Part shown: positions 39,201 through 51,300 of the stretch, one piece after another
Layout of the letters: every line of letters begins with the position of its first letter
How positions within the stretch are numbered: position 1 is the stretch's first letter
Source: Malurus cyaneus samueli
Taxonomy: Eukaryota > Chordata > Aves > Passeriformes > Maluridae
DNA: 64,000 nt
Assembly: GCA_009741485.1 (NCBI GenBank)
Contig: CM019217.1
Coordinates: 46,555,814 to 46,619,813 of the forward strand
Direction of reading: 5' to 3'
Position numbers and translations under genes: made by a program
Notes under the pieces: model-generated
The model's database searches: none
What the model was told of the DNA's origin: nothing
Seen by the model: only the letters and a program-made list of their open reading frames with translations

Positions 39201-39865
39201 CTTCAAGCCCATTAGTTTTACATGTTTTATTCACACAATCTCCACGCTTTTTTGTTAGCTGAATAAATTACAAGGCTCCAATCCAGGGAGAATATTTGAC
39301 ATAACTGCTGTTCTGCAGAGGCTTCTGCAAGGATCTGAGCTCACATTGATAGTTCTGTGGTCTAGCATAAATATATCTGGATGCATAATGTATTCTCATG
39401 ATCTAGTCTTCTATAGTATAATCTAATTAGTGATCTAGTCCATTACTTCATAAAAACCTCTCACATCAAAGTCAGTCAAATAATAAACAGAGAATACCTG
39501 CAAATAACAGGACAGATTCATTCTGTCCTTTACTCAAGGACCATGTTACCTGCTTGAAAGCACATGTCTACTGATTATTTACAGCATCCAACCTCCATAA
39601 TCATTGATCTGAAGGAACATGCATAATCAGAAGGTAGGAGGGCATAATGCAGGACAGTTAACTAATGCACAGCAGAAACACTATGTACACCTCTAGGAAT
39701 TATTCATATACCCTGATCCAAACTATTGGACTAATTCTGTTGAGACCTAATTTGTCAGTGACTGATTCACCAGTGGCAACACCAATGTATAACAATGCAA
39801 ATGGAAACACTTAGCAGTGCTTCCACTTAGACACCTTGCTTCCACATTATACAGAATTGGACAGC
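36295..39865. other. non-coding tract, nothing recognised
   Basis: About 3.6 kb with short chance ORFs only, a T run near 37330-37341, and AT dinucleotide-like sequence near 38392-38440. No RNA gene, exon or repeat family could be supported. Confidence 0.55.
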
Positions 39866-39989
39866 AAATCACAGAGTATCTGAGGTGGAAAAGCAGTTCT
39901 AGAAGTCGTAGTATAATCCCCCAGCCCAAAGTAGGCTCAGCCAGGACAGATAGTTCAGGGTCTACCTCCCCCAAATTAAGTTTTGGGGT
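39866..39989 (-). mobile_element. CR1 LINE 3' end, minus strand, diverged
   Basis: Read on the plus strand this is the reverse complement of a CR1 3' UTR: 'aatcacagagtatctgaggtgg' at about 39866, then 'aatcccccagcccaaagtag', then 'gctcagccaggacagatagttcagggtc'. The block 'cccccagcccaaagtaggctcagcc' corresponds to the 'ccccctgc-caaagcagggtcagct' part of avian CR1 consensus sequences. It has lost several bases relative to the consensus and is short, so the subfamily is not assigned. Confidence 0.68.
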
Positions 39990-42900
39990 TTTTTTCTGTT
40001 TTTCCCTTTATTTTCTGTCCCACTCTTTCAGCATTTTGAGTTCTTTGGATTTCCCTTCTCTGGTTATGAAATTTTGAACTATGTTCTGGTGGAGAGCAAA
40101 AATCAATTTGAGCACAGAAGCTCTCTAGAAGGCCCTAGAAGGTTAACCTAAAAGGTTCTCTCTCTAGAAGGTTAACTAAGGTTCTCATGTTCTCACATTT
40201 AGAATGTAAAGCATTAGCTAAATAAAAAGATATTATGAGACTTACAACATAACCATGAAAAGTGGCCCTAAAATACAGTTCAGATAGATGGGAATTTGCA
40301 TATATTCAGTGGTTTAAATTATGTGATGAAAGTCAGTCTTTCAAGTCCTATGTTTCATATTACACCTCATTCAACCCAAGAGACTGAGAAAAACTATTAC
40401 CTTTCACCACACAATTTCAGACTGAAGTTCAGAAAAAAAGCTGCAGTTACAAAATGGGTGGCATGAATTCAAGAAAAAGATTCAGTGGATGCTGTGAGGG
40501 TTTGGGGGTAACTGTTCTTGTTCTGCCAAGCTCTACCAACAGCTCCCTCTTACAACAACACATTTAATTTCCTTCTGTTTGACAACAGGACAATCTTCGT
40601 TGGATCAGCAATTTTTTTTAAAAACCGGAGAATTTTCTAAGAAAGAAACCTCAAAGAGAAGCTCCTTCAGAGAACTTCAAGGAAAAAAAAAGACAAATTG
40701 ACATTCAATATTTAACAGGACTTAGAAGAGGACCTTGGACCATAGCCTAATATAATGATCTTAGTCCAAATTAGAATGGTAATTGAAATGACACCATGAA
40801 TACCACATCATTGTTCTGATACATCAAATTCCTGCAGTAAACCAAAGTAATTAAAAATAAGGACAGTACTATTAAGTATCTGGTCAGCAGTCAAAAGTTC
40901 CAGCAAAATTTAATTGAATAAATGTAATTTGTTTTATATAAAAGTAAACCTTATGAGAACTTTGAGAAGCCCAAATCCATTTTTTAATTTGTACAAGAAT
41001 ATTTCCTTCATCTCTACATCCCTTCTCTCCCAATACAGCAAGACTTTAGACAAACATACAGACAGATAAGAGAGGAACAAAGACCCAGTCCATGAAACTG
41101 TATTTATGAGAAGAGCCCTGCCGACATCGGAGCAGGAACATGCACAACATCAGTAAGTGCCTGCAAGCACATGGGCAGATACCAGATGTCAGGATGCCAC
41201 CCCTCAGTCACCGCCATGCCTGGGCTAAGAGGGGCTCATTCAAGCACAGCTCATCTTGCACCTCTGTTTGTCATGAACTGAAGCTGAATTGATGATGTGC
41301 TAACCCAGCATCTGGCCACAAGGAAGTCTTTCCCCTCCTTGCCTCCACAGGACCCAGGGCATGTTTGCAGATGCAAAGTTGGCTGCAGGAAGAGCATTCT
41401 AAGATGGGAGGAAAATGGACCAGCTTTCAGCGCAAACTCTGACTTCAGTAACTGCTTTTACTTGTGCAGAAGGTCAGATGGAAACTGGGTAACTTCATGA
41501 ACTGGAAAAATATTAACCACCATCAATATGTCCTCACAGCAGTGTGGAATAAATTCAGCCTCAAATGAAGGTATGTGGAGGCAGAAAGGCAAAAGAGATC
41601 TTGCCAATGAGAATAAACACTATGAAAACACTTTGTTTTCCTTCCTTCCCTGATTAATATAATAGATAATAATATTAATACCTATAGCTCAAAATAAAAA
41701 AGAGTACAACATTTTTTTAAAAAGCTAAAAGAAACTATTTGTCATTTCTTATTTATTGATAAGGAATAAGCTTGATAGTTGCTGATATAAAGCAGCAGTC
41801 CAGGACTGACATTAACCAGCACAGACTGTGATGTCAATGTTATAAATCATACATGGGAGTCTCGTGTTATGCAACATCCCACAAACTGAAGCACTAGCCA
41901 TTTTTTGAAGCAATAAAGTTAAAGGGTAAGTAGGTTACTTGTGCTACAGCACTCAGACTTCAGCTAGCAAACACTTAAAAATATACAAATGGATATTGGA
42001 GTCTCTAAATCAATTTGTAATTTCTGAACTGAAATTATAGACCAAAGCCTAAAAAGCCATGTAGTCCTTGGAGACTTTGAAGCCCATGGAGACTTGGAAG
42101 AGTAAAACAGAGGAGGTACATAACATAATTATATCTGTGAGGAAGAAATGCCACTAGAAGTCATAGTCAGATTGCAAACCTATAATTGTAGCATAAAGGT
42201 CCTAAGTTAATCACATTTTTAGGGGAAGTATAGGTAACCAACATCTAAACAGCTATAGGATACTAAAAAACTACATTCTATTTCACCATATTCGAAGCTC
42301 TTTTAATTTACTGTTTTTACTGATAGGATAAATTCAGAGTAACAAAAAAAAAAAATCCCAAACCAAATAAACAATCTTTTGCTCTCAAGCAGAGTTTCAT
42401 AAAACTTTTAATATATTTTAAGTTCCTAGACTGCTTGGGGGCAGTAAGTAAAAGAGGAAAGTAATCTCAAAAGTTCCCTTTTAATGGAGAGAAGACACAA
42501 GCTAGAGCAAATCAGCTCTGATCTGACTTCTCTTCAGTATCTTCATTTCTGAGAAAGGGCAAGTAGAAGGAGGAATGTGGCTGCTGAGGGATTTGGCAAG
42601 AAATGCTCCAATCTGGTGACATGAGTAGGAGTTCAGCCATTCTTACATTTGTATCAGCCATCCCTTGTTTCATTTTCATACAAAGTTTAATGTTGGTATT
42701 AAGTCTAAAATTTACACACAACGAAGGTTCAGTCTCTCTCACATCGGTTTGACTGGATGCATGGAATCCAGCATTCGTGTGCCTTCATTACATACAGGCA
42801 CTTGCACATGCAGGCTAGTGAATGAAAATGATACATCTGTGCTGTGTCAGGGAGTGTCCTTGAAAAGGTGTCAAAAGGAGATGCAACAGAAGCAGGGGTG

Positions 42901-43899
42901 GCCTGCAGAGGAGCAGCATGCTGAAAGGATGTCACCTGAGGCTGTTCTTAAAAAGCCAACAAAGCACCCTTCCTGGAGACAACCCTTAAAGCAGAGGCTC
43001 ACAATAATTGCTAACTGCATATTGTATTCATGATAGACTATAAAAATGAAATAAAAAGGAAATTTTCCCCTGAAAGCAGAAATCTTGCTGAGTGCTCCAG
43101 AGGCTTCTTGCATTGGCTTTTCTTGCTTAAGCTGCTTTAATTTTTTTCCGACTGAAGTTCTTGAGTGACCTTGTGAAATCCTATCCCTTCACATGCTGAC
43201 AGAATGATGATGATGGAGCTATTCTTAGCTGTATGATATATTTAATGACTGCTTTTCAAACCATACAGATCCATTCTTCTAGGGCTATTTTGCTGAAAAC
43301 CCATTGATACAGGTTTTTAAAGTGTAAAGTTTTAAAGTTTTCCTTTAGTGTTCAACAGTCTAATTATTTTGTTAATAATTTATAATTACAGAATATCTAA
43401 ACAATGGCCTATAAAGAAACCCATCTACTGACACTGTGAATGATGATGGGGAGATGTTAAGGTTTACAGGGACCTACTTCCCTTCTCAGAAGCTCATGTT
43501 GCTGTTATTTCTATTGTTTCAGGGTGCAACTAAAAATTTCCAGCATCCCTTCCCAAAATATTTTTTTTAAGTCAAGGGCCTTTCTTTAGTGAATCCTTAT
43601 TGGACAGTGCTTTTAATACCCATTTACTTTGTCAAACTCAGTCATATGGGCCCTATATTAAGTCCTTCGTGCTACATCTAGCTACAAAACCTCTTATTTT
43701 TTAGTGACTCTAACTCATAAAGGGGTGAGATTTACTTCAGCAATTGCGTGTTCCCTTTAGACTTTGCAGTTTTACATTGTTTTACAACTTTGTACTGGGT
43801 TTTCTCAAAATGAGACTTTGTACCTGCTTGTAAGTTCCAGCCAAGGACTGTGAGCAGGAAATTGGTGCTCAGTTCTCTTTCCAATCCTATGTGGTACAT

Positions 43900-43902
<3 letters not shown>
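39990..43902. other. non-coding tract, nothing recognised
   Basis: About 3.9 kb. A local duplication of a 'ctagaaggttaac' block occurs at 40135-40186 (copies begin at 40135 and 40164). A weak acceptor-like/donor-like pair around 41351-41472 encloses a cysteine-bearing frame but is not supported enough to call an exon. No repeat family was recognised. Confidence 0.55.
40135..40186. repeat. imperfect tandem duplication, ~29-bp period
   Basis: A block beginning 'ctagaaggttaac' and ending 'aaggttctc' at 40135-40160 recurs at 40164-40186 with a small deletion. It is a local slippage product in non-coding sequence. Confidence 0.75.

Positions 43903-43930
<28 letters not shown>
43903..43930. repeat. 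(CA)14 microsatellite
   Basis: Fourteen uninterrupted CA units. Among the simple repeats in the window this is the purest dinucleotide tract, so it is the one most likely to be length-polymorphic. Apparent ORFs crossing it on both strands are artefacts of the repeat. Confidence 0.95.
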
Positions 43931-43933
<3 letters not shown>

Positions 43934-46900
43934 TCTTTCATCCTTTCCTTATCTCTCTCAGCTTTGGCTCATAATCCCCACTTCAGGCCACTTCCCCAAG
44001 TCTCTCAGGAAAACATGCTATTGCAAGTCTGACTTCATTCCTGCCTTTTCCCTCTGTCACAAAAAGCTTCTCCTTGACAATCCTTTTCATCATGCCAGTA
44101 CAGAGCCCAGTGTTCCTGTTTTCCACTTGGAAAACAGATGCAAACTCCTATTTTTTTCATTTGATGTAGTAACAGTAATTTTTGTTGTAGATTCTTCAGC
44201 TTTATTGTTTTACTGAACTAGCAATGTTACCTTTTCCAACTCCTAATAGACTTGAGTATTTGAGAAAATTTCTCCGGCGCTCTCCAGCTGTTTTGCTCCC
44301 TCCATGACAATTTTACACCTACTACAGTTTAATCTGAGCCATTCAAACAGACAGTGCAAAGCAAGATCTGGCAGCAGCAAGAAAATCCCACAAAACTCAA
44401 TAACCATAGCAACTCGCGAAACAAAGAAGGGAGTTAGGCTTAGACACGTTTCAGTCCCATTTCCTCCAAAATAATTTTGCACTAAGTCCATGGTACCACT
44501 ACACCTTCAAAATATAACTTAATGGAATCACAAGAGATACAGTTTGTTGGTGCTTGTCATACTACAGGAAAGTAGAGATAGAGTTTTAAACTTTTCTGAG
44601 GTAATTGCAGTCTATAGAGAGCTGCAGGTATCTGTAGCTGTCACTATGATCATGTAGGCCATAAAGGTTATGCACAGGTCATCTCCTGGGCAGTCAAAAT
44701 TCATCTGCTCTACCTGTGAAAATTCTCTTTTTATTTGAAGTCTTTTCAGCCCCAAATGAAATTACAGCAGAATCATTCTACAGAACACAGACAAAACATT
44801 TTCTCATCAAGCACTGTTTTTCAGTGTTGAAGTCCACAATGGAATGATATTAGGTTGTACCTCTACCTCTCTCAGATGGTCTGGGTTGCCAGGAATGCTT
44901 GTGTCTGTCAGCCAGTGTTCTGTAGAAATTTGTGAACCAGAGATCCCTGCACCACAGGTAGCAGTCATGCAGTTACCTTCTGTTGTCCTTCCAACAACTA
45001 ACAAAATCCAATGACTTGTTTCACATAGCATAGTAACTTTCGACAGCCAAGTCCTGTAAATTTATATTCCTGTAAACTGGATCAACTTGAAACCAGATGA
45101 ATATCAGAGCTTGAACAAGCCTGAATGTCAATCTTGAACAATAAACAGAAAGCCCGGTAAAAGCACAGTACAATATAACTAAGGAGAAAAAAAAATCTGA
45201 TTGAAGGGTATAATTAAACACATGCATAAAGAAAAAAAAAACATGTGCATAGATAGATACAAAGATATATATAAATGTCTATGTGTATATATATATCTCA
45301 ATATATACTTCATAAAGGGCTAACTCTCAGATCTGAAAGGTACCCATACTTTTCACAAAATTCAGGCTTTTTGTTCAGAGGGAAATCCTCATTCTTCATA
45401 CAAAGCATTTTTATCCCAGTATGTGTGTAGGGCAATGCAACTGCATGTCTTAAGTATGAGATGAAGTGAAGCTGTGCTATTGGCTACAGTCCATCTTTCC
45501 TATAAGAGGAAGAGTGTTTTGATATATATAAAAACAGGCTGCTCTAAGATAAGGCTTTTCTACATTTACTTGGGTGTAAATGTATAAACAAGTGTTCACA
45601 GAATTTATACTATATAAACTGATAACCCAAAGTAATATTGTTCACTGATGTGATGGAATTTTACATACTCTTTTTCCATTACTCTGATTTTTAAAAAGTT
45701 ATAGAAAATATAGAATAGACTGAGCAGAATCGTGCACTAAGTTGGTTTTTTTTTTGTGCAGTAGCATAGCAATAGGATTGCAAACTCAAGGATACAGAAA
45801 CATTCACTAAGATATATGATAAATTCAATTATTCACAAGAAAAGGAGAAATCAGATAAGTAAAACTGGTTTTGTCTTGAGTACACCGACCAATCCAGTGT
45901 GCACCATATGAGGTTACGCTTATTGACAATGTTCTCAACAAGTAAGAGAGTGCAGAGGATAAATTTAGCAACACTGTAGACTTCTCAGCTACTGTTTAGG
46001 GTAGAAGCTATTGTTAAACAGAAGTACTTCCAACTATTATGTTTGAGGAGAAAAACTACTTTCTTAAAGTCTCATAAAACAATGCCATGTATGTGAGTGC
46101 TAACTGAGAGTGAAACCACACTGATTTTAAAATCTGAGTTCCTAAGCATTTACTCGTAACTTAAGGTTGCAATAAAAGAACATCCCATTATGCAAACTGA
46201 CCCATAGTGAAGCAGAGGCATAACATTGCTAGTTAACACTGTATGGTTTAAGACTTCTGGCCTTTAAAAACATGGGAGAGGTTCAGGCATAAATGTCATT
46301 TTTCTGAACCAGTATTTACTTTTATAAGCTGCCAAAGACACCAAACTAAAGCATCTGACATTGGAAAATGCAGCACCAATACTCTTCATTTCAGTTAAAA
46401 TCTTTTGTTGTTATTGTGAAAGCACACATCTGCGCAGAATTCAGCATCTGAAGGAAGTCTAGGGGCAGAATTCCATCCGACAGAATGTTGTAAGAATGCT
46501 GTTACAAGAACAGCAGTGACGGCTCGAGAGTTCCCATTATTCAACTCTATTTTCATGCTGTTGAATATGTGTAAAATGTAGAACCAATTGTATTACAATC
46601 TCTACAAATGAAACAGGCAGTGGCCCCTAGCCTGAAGTCTTGTAGACCAGACACAGAAGAAAAAAAAAGGAGGCGAGTGAGCAGCAGCAGAGGTCACTTC
46701 TGACCCCCTCCAGGTTAACCATGTAGGTGTATGACAGAGAAAGAAATGGAGTTGCCACCAAGGCTTCAAAGGAGCAGTTGTGCAGCCACATTTCTCTTCT
46801 GAAGTGATCATCTGTGTCATATCCCCCACACCAAGCAGCACTGCTTTTCCCTCCAACCTATTCAGAACACTGGCAGCACAATGGCTAACAGACCTTCCCA

Positions 46901-48238
46901 AAATAAACACAGCTTTGTCAGCAGCTGTTTTGGCAGCCATTCACACCGGACATTAGATTGGGCAGTTGCTTTCTTACAGCGTCTCTTCCAGGCAGGTTCT
47001 CAAAATCCAGCTTAGTCCCTTTGCATCCCAAAGGATTCAACCAATTGCAGTTCTCTGCTCTAGAGATGGCACAAGAATTATTATCATGTTCCTTTCATTT
47101 TTGACAGGAGGCAAATATAACTTGAGTTTTCTCTCTGCTCTGCCTTGGTTAATGTATGCATCTGCTGTTTTATTCATCTTTATTTTGCATGCAATCCTTA
47201 CACAGCTCCTAGGTATTGAAACAGACCCATTTAACAATGCTTTGTTGAAAAGTCCTGTGACTGAAGGTAAGAATTAATCATGCCATTTGGGAAAGGAAGA
47301 CCAGCCACCCAACAACATGAGTTAAATTTAGACTGATCAGTTCTATGATATAAATATAGAGCTTTTTAGAATTGCTTTGAAGAATTGTCCAGGTAGAAGT
47401 GACAGTAATGAGAGCATAAGGAAAAATCTGTCTAAATTTTTAAGGATGCAAAAAGCTCTGCAAATAGAACAGAGTCTCCTGTATGAACAAAGGTTAAACA
47501 CAGATCATCTTTTTTGTCTGATGATTATTAATAGCACAGTGCTTCCTGCAAGAAAGTATACCTAGCTGGAGTTGTAAAAGCAGCATTAGATAAAGCAGAG
47601 TGCTCACAACTTAGCAACAGCTTTGAAAGTATTGTCAATAAAACTACAGTTTGAAACAGGGCCAAGTGATAGTACGTGATAATACTGCACAATTGAAGCA
47701 GCACTTCAGTATCTAATCTTGGGATTAGAGCAGATCTGGAGGTTCACACTATTGAAACCATGTCAAGGCTGAATTTATAGCTCTCCTTGGCAGATATAAA
47801 TAACAGCTACAGATTATTGGAGGCAAACTTTGATATACTTCACCAAAAAAATGCCTATCTTAAAACCATGGAAACTTTCTTTTTATCCCCCTGCATAAAG
47901 AAAGAGAACATTCTCAGCTGCAGGAGATGCTGAAGCATCTGTTTTCCACTATCACTGTGTTTATATGATGTGTTTATATTAAGGATCCAGTTCCTTGATA
48001 CTATGGTCTTGATATAAAGTTCAGTTGAGCAAAAGACCTGGCTACAAACCAACCTTTTACCACACACAAGGTCTTCTCATGCATAACACAATCATCATAT
48101 TCTCCCCTGTGGACAAGCAATATTGTAATTATTGAAATAAAATATTTAGTATAGACAAAAATATTCAGAAATCACACAATTCCTTACTGGTAAAAGTTTT
48201 CTCTTTTTTTCTCTTCAGTTAATTTAAAATAAAAAATG
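43931..48238. other. non-coding tract containing one exon-like segment
   Basis: About 4.3 kb. It holds TA/TG-rich simple sequence at 45263-45307, a minus-strand open frame at 46602-46940 that I do not recognise, and an exon-like segment at 47108-47266 flanked by good splice-site matches (see findings). No repeat family was recognised. Confidence 0.5.
45263..45307. repeat. AT/TG-rich low-complexity tract
   Basis: Mixed TA and TG dinucleotides with interruptions. No associated gene. Confidence 0.7.
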
Positions 48239-48284
48239 CATACACACACATACACACACACATACACACACACAGACACACACA
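48239..48284. repeat. CA-rich microsatellite abutting an assembly gap
   Basis: Interrupted CACACA/CATACA units run for at least 46 bases and stop exactly at the first N. The true repeat length is unknown because the assembly breaks inside or at its end. Confidence 0.92.
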
Positions 48285-48304
48285 NNNNNNNNNNNNNNNN
48301 NNNN
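48285..48304. other. assembly gap (20 N)
   Basis: Twenty consecutive N follow the CA-rich tract. The round number suggests a placeholder, so the true gap size is uncertain. The microsatellite is the likely cause of the break. Confidence 0.95.
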
Positions 48305-51300
48305 AGGCAAATAGAAAAATAAAGGAGGAAAAAATAGCTTGGAAAAAAATGGGGAGATGCCATATTGGAAAATGATCTTTTAAATACAGGTTTTCAATCT
48401 GCGCTTAGAAGCTGTCCAAGATGCAGCCTAGAATATATCTGTTCTACTAATGTTTCCTTGTCACACTTGGTTAATATCAAGCATGTGATACTCCAAGTGC
48501 ACTTACTGCTGTTTGTTTTTCAACAGCTACATGAACCATATTTTTGGCAGAAATTGTTTACAGTTTTTTGTTCCTTTTTTTACCTTATTTGCATGGAAAT
48601 TTCAAAGTGAAAATTATTGCCATAAAACATGGTTCCTTTTTCTTTAGCCTGACTGACAGATGCATCTGTTTGAGCAAGAACAAAACTCAACTCTATTAAA
48701 CCAGTAATCCTTCCATATGACATTGTCACACAGCACAGATGTCCTTTCATAGGATTTCTGTCAAGGGGACAGCTTGCCATTCCACACTGACAGGTAGGGC
48801 TGGGGATGATCAGCAAAGAGATCAGAGATTACTTAAAATGCCTTTCATCAAATTTAAAACAACCTTTATGCAATTCACTGTGGAGCAAAATTAATTATTG
48901 CCCTACAATAATCGCTTTCATTTCTGCACACCTAAATGCTACCAAATTTTGGGAATTTGAGAGTTTCCTAACCAAACACAGAGCACCTGCCATTAACTCT
49001 TCAATGTCTCAAGACCGAGGACCTCGAAGTGGGGATTTTCTCTCTTATTAGAGCCAGAGTACCTAGGATGTCTTCTTTAAGATAGAAAGATACGCGAAAG
49101 TCACAAATATTTTACTTTTTAAAAGTCATATTTAATGTTGCTTTCCTACACTGAATATACAAAATACATGGTTTTGTGATTTAAGAAAATGGTTTTACAT
49201 GCCTTGTGTAATTCACCTGCAGCTTCACACCCACGAGAACTCTGTTGACATAGAAAATCCATACGGAATAAAGCATGAGTTGTGGTTTGCCCGTGAAAAA
49301 TGCAACTTGAAATTATAGCCCAGAAGTCACTGTACTGCATAAACAGGCAAAAAAACACTGCAGGACAATGAAATTACTCTTTTGGGTATGCTTCCTTGAT
49401 GCACTTGAACCAAAACCAGCCACAGCAAAGTAGAAATATGGGGGGTTTTTGACGGTTCAAAATATGTTTTTTGAAGCTTGAGGTCCCTTGGACAATCTTT
49501 CTCTTCTTTTGAAACCCCTTACATAAAGGACAGCACAACTCCTTATTCTAAGCAAGAAAATCTCCATGCTAATCAAGGAACAATCAGACTTTTACTTCTT
49601 TGTCCTTTGGTGTAAGAGGAGAAGGCTTTCAAAAAGACATACTTGTTTCATTTGCCAGAAATTAAATCCAGATTTAAAGCTTTTCTCCAGCCCACTACTA
49701 TTTGGTTGCTTTGGAGGGAAGTTACAGCAGTGCCAGGCCTTGGGAAGAACTTCAACATGTGTTGGCAATTTTGCAAACTGAATTTAGACTTGCTCAGATT
49801 CAATATTGGTATACTTATTAAGATCAAGTCTTGCCTGAAGCTCCTTCTGGGAGTTTATACTAAGCTACTGGCACTCTCAGTGTGAGTTTCCTGGGTTTTA
49901 TCCCTGATGATGTTTAGAGCAATGCTAATCCACTTTCTAGGACATCCTACTGAGATACAAGTCACATTATTAACAGCTAGTAATTTTGAGCATGTTTTCC
50001 AACAGGGCCATGCAAATCGGTTCCTGGAATCTTCTGCGTAGCCTTTCATTTAGACAAATTGCTGCTGGTTGCAGAGAAAAAGTAAAACCAAAATGAGAGA
50101 AAAATAGGATTTACTACATATGGCCTTTTTGTACATGACCTGAATGCCCACAAATTTTATCAGGACAATGTAAAGTGTAAGCTAGAATAGACTTTTTCCC
50201 TTTTTATACTCTGAAAACGAAGTACAATGTACAAGTAATCTATTACACATCTTAAAAGGTGGAAGTGACCCTGTCAGGATTATTGTAACAGTCTATAGTT
50301 ACAATATGGTGACTGTGATCAAATTTCCATGGAGTATGAAATTACCTCTATTGAGATAAATATTAGAATAAAAATACCAATGGAGTTCTAGCAATTTTTA
50401 CAACCTGGATATCAATCCTGTGGGTCTTCACTAGTAACTTTACAGTCTCTATGGCAATTCAAGTCCTGTATGTGCATATATATGTATTCAAAGGCTTCTA
50501 TGAAGAGGAAGCTGCATGCTCATTCTCTCATTCAGGCTTTCAGTTTTAAATTACCACTTCTTTCTACACTGGGGGATCCTGAAACCTCCTGGACACACCA
50601 GAACGGTGGGCACAAGATGCTAGTTCAGTGTTTGCAGCTGATTGACTTCACGTTTCTTAGATTTTGAGAACTCCCCTTTTTTGAGCAAGAATCAAAAGAT
50701 AAGTGCCTGCTTCAGGGATTTGAGACACAGAAAACACAGTCTCTCCCAGTTTTCAAAGTATGTAGGCAGCAAAAGCATCAGTCAAGTTCACAGCTTTCCT
50801 TCCTCTGTTCTCTCTTTGTTTTGGAAAGAAAAAGACTACAGCCTTTGCTATGAACCCTATTTTCTCACCCTTTTGCCACACATTCAGGCTAGAGATGAAC
50901 TGTAATACTGCCATGGTGCCATTCCCTCACTAAAGAATAACCAATTGGAATGAAGGGGGGGAAAATAGAATTTTTCGGTAATACTACTGAAAAAACAACC
51001 TCAAACCTCCTTTACTCAATCTCTCTTCACTCAAATACTGATTGCCAGTACAATGATCAAAGCAGTTGACCAGCAGAGCCAGGTGTTTTATCAGATACAA
51101 AATCAGAAAGGAAAGGTGACTGCAATTGGAAGAGTTTCTTATTGGCCTTGGGGCTATTCCAGTTTAAGACTTAAGTGTGGTAGCTCCCAGTTTGTCCAGT
51201 ACTAAGCTTCATAAACATTTTAATATTAAGGTTCACAACCATTTTTAACCATTCTGCAACACCTACAATTTTCACAGGTAGTGATGAGCTTGATGAAAGA

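Noticed and set aside
41351..41472. Cysteine-bearing open segment after a good acceptor-like site (ctccttgcctccacag)
   Set aside because: The putative donor (AAG|GTCAGA) is weak, the length of 122 bases is not frame-preserving, and the peptide matches no known cysteine-rich module.
43732..44032. ORFs on both strands crossing the CA repeat (poly His-Thr or Cys-Val)
   Set aside because: Dinucleotide repeats are open in several frames by nature, so these are not genes.
46602..46940. 112-codon minus-strand ORF beginning MAAKTAADKAV
   Set aside because: It looks protein-like at its start but matches nothing I know, and the end is a purine-run artefact (FFFF). Kept as unrecognised, not as a gene.
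48239..48284. Telomere-like or satellite array
   Set aside because: The units are CA/TA dinucleotides, not TTAGGG or a longer satellite unit.
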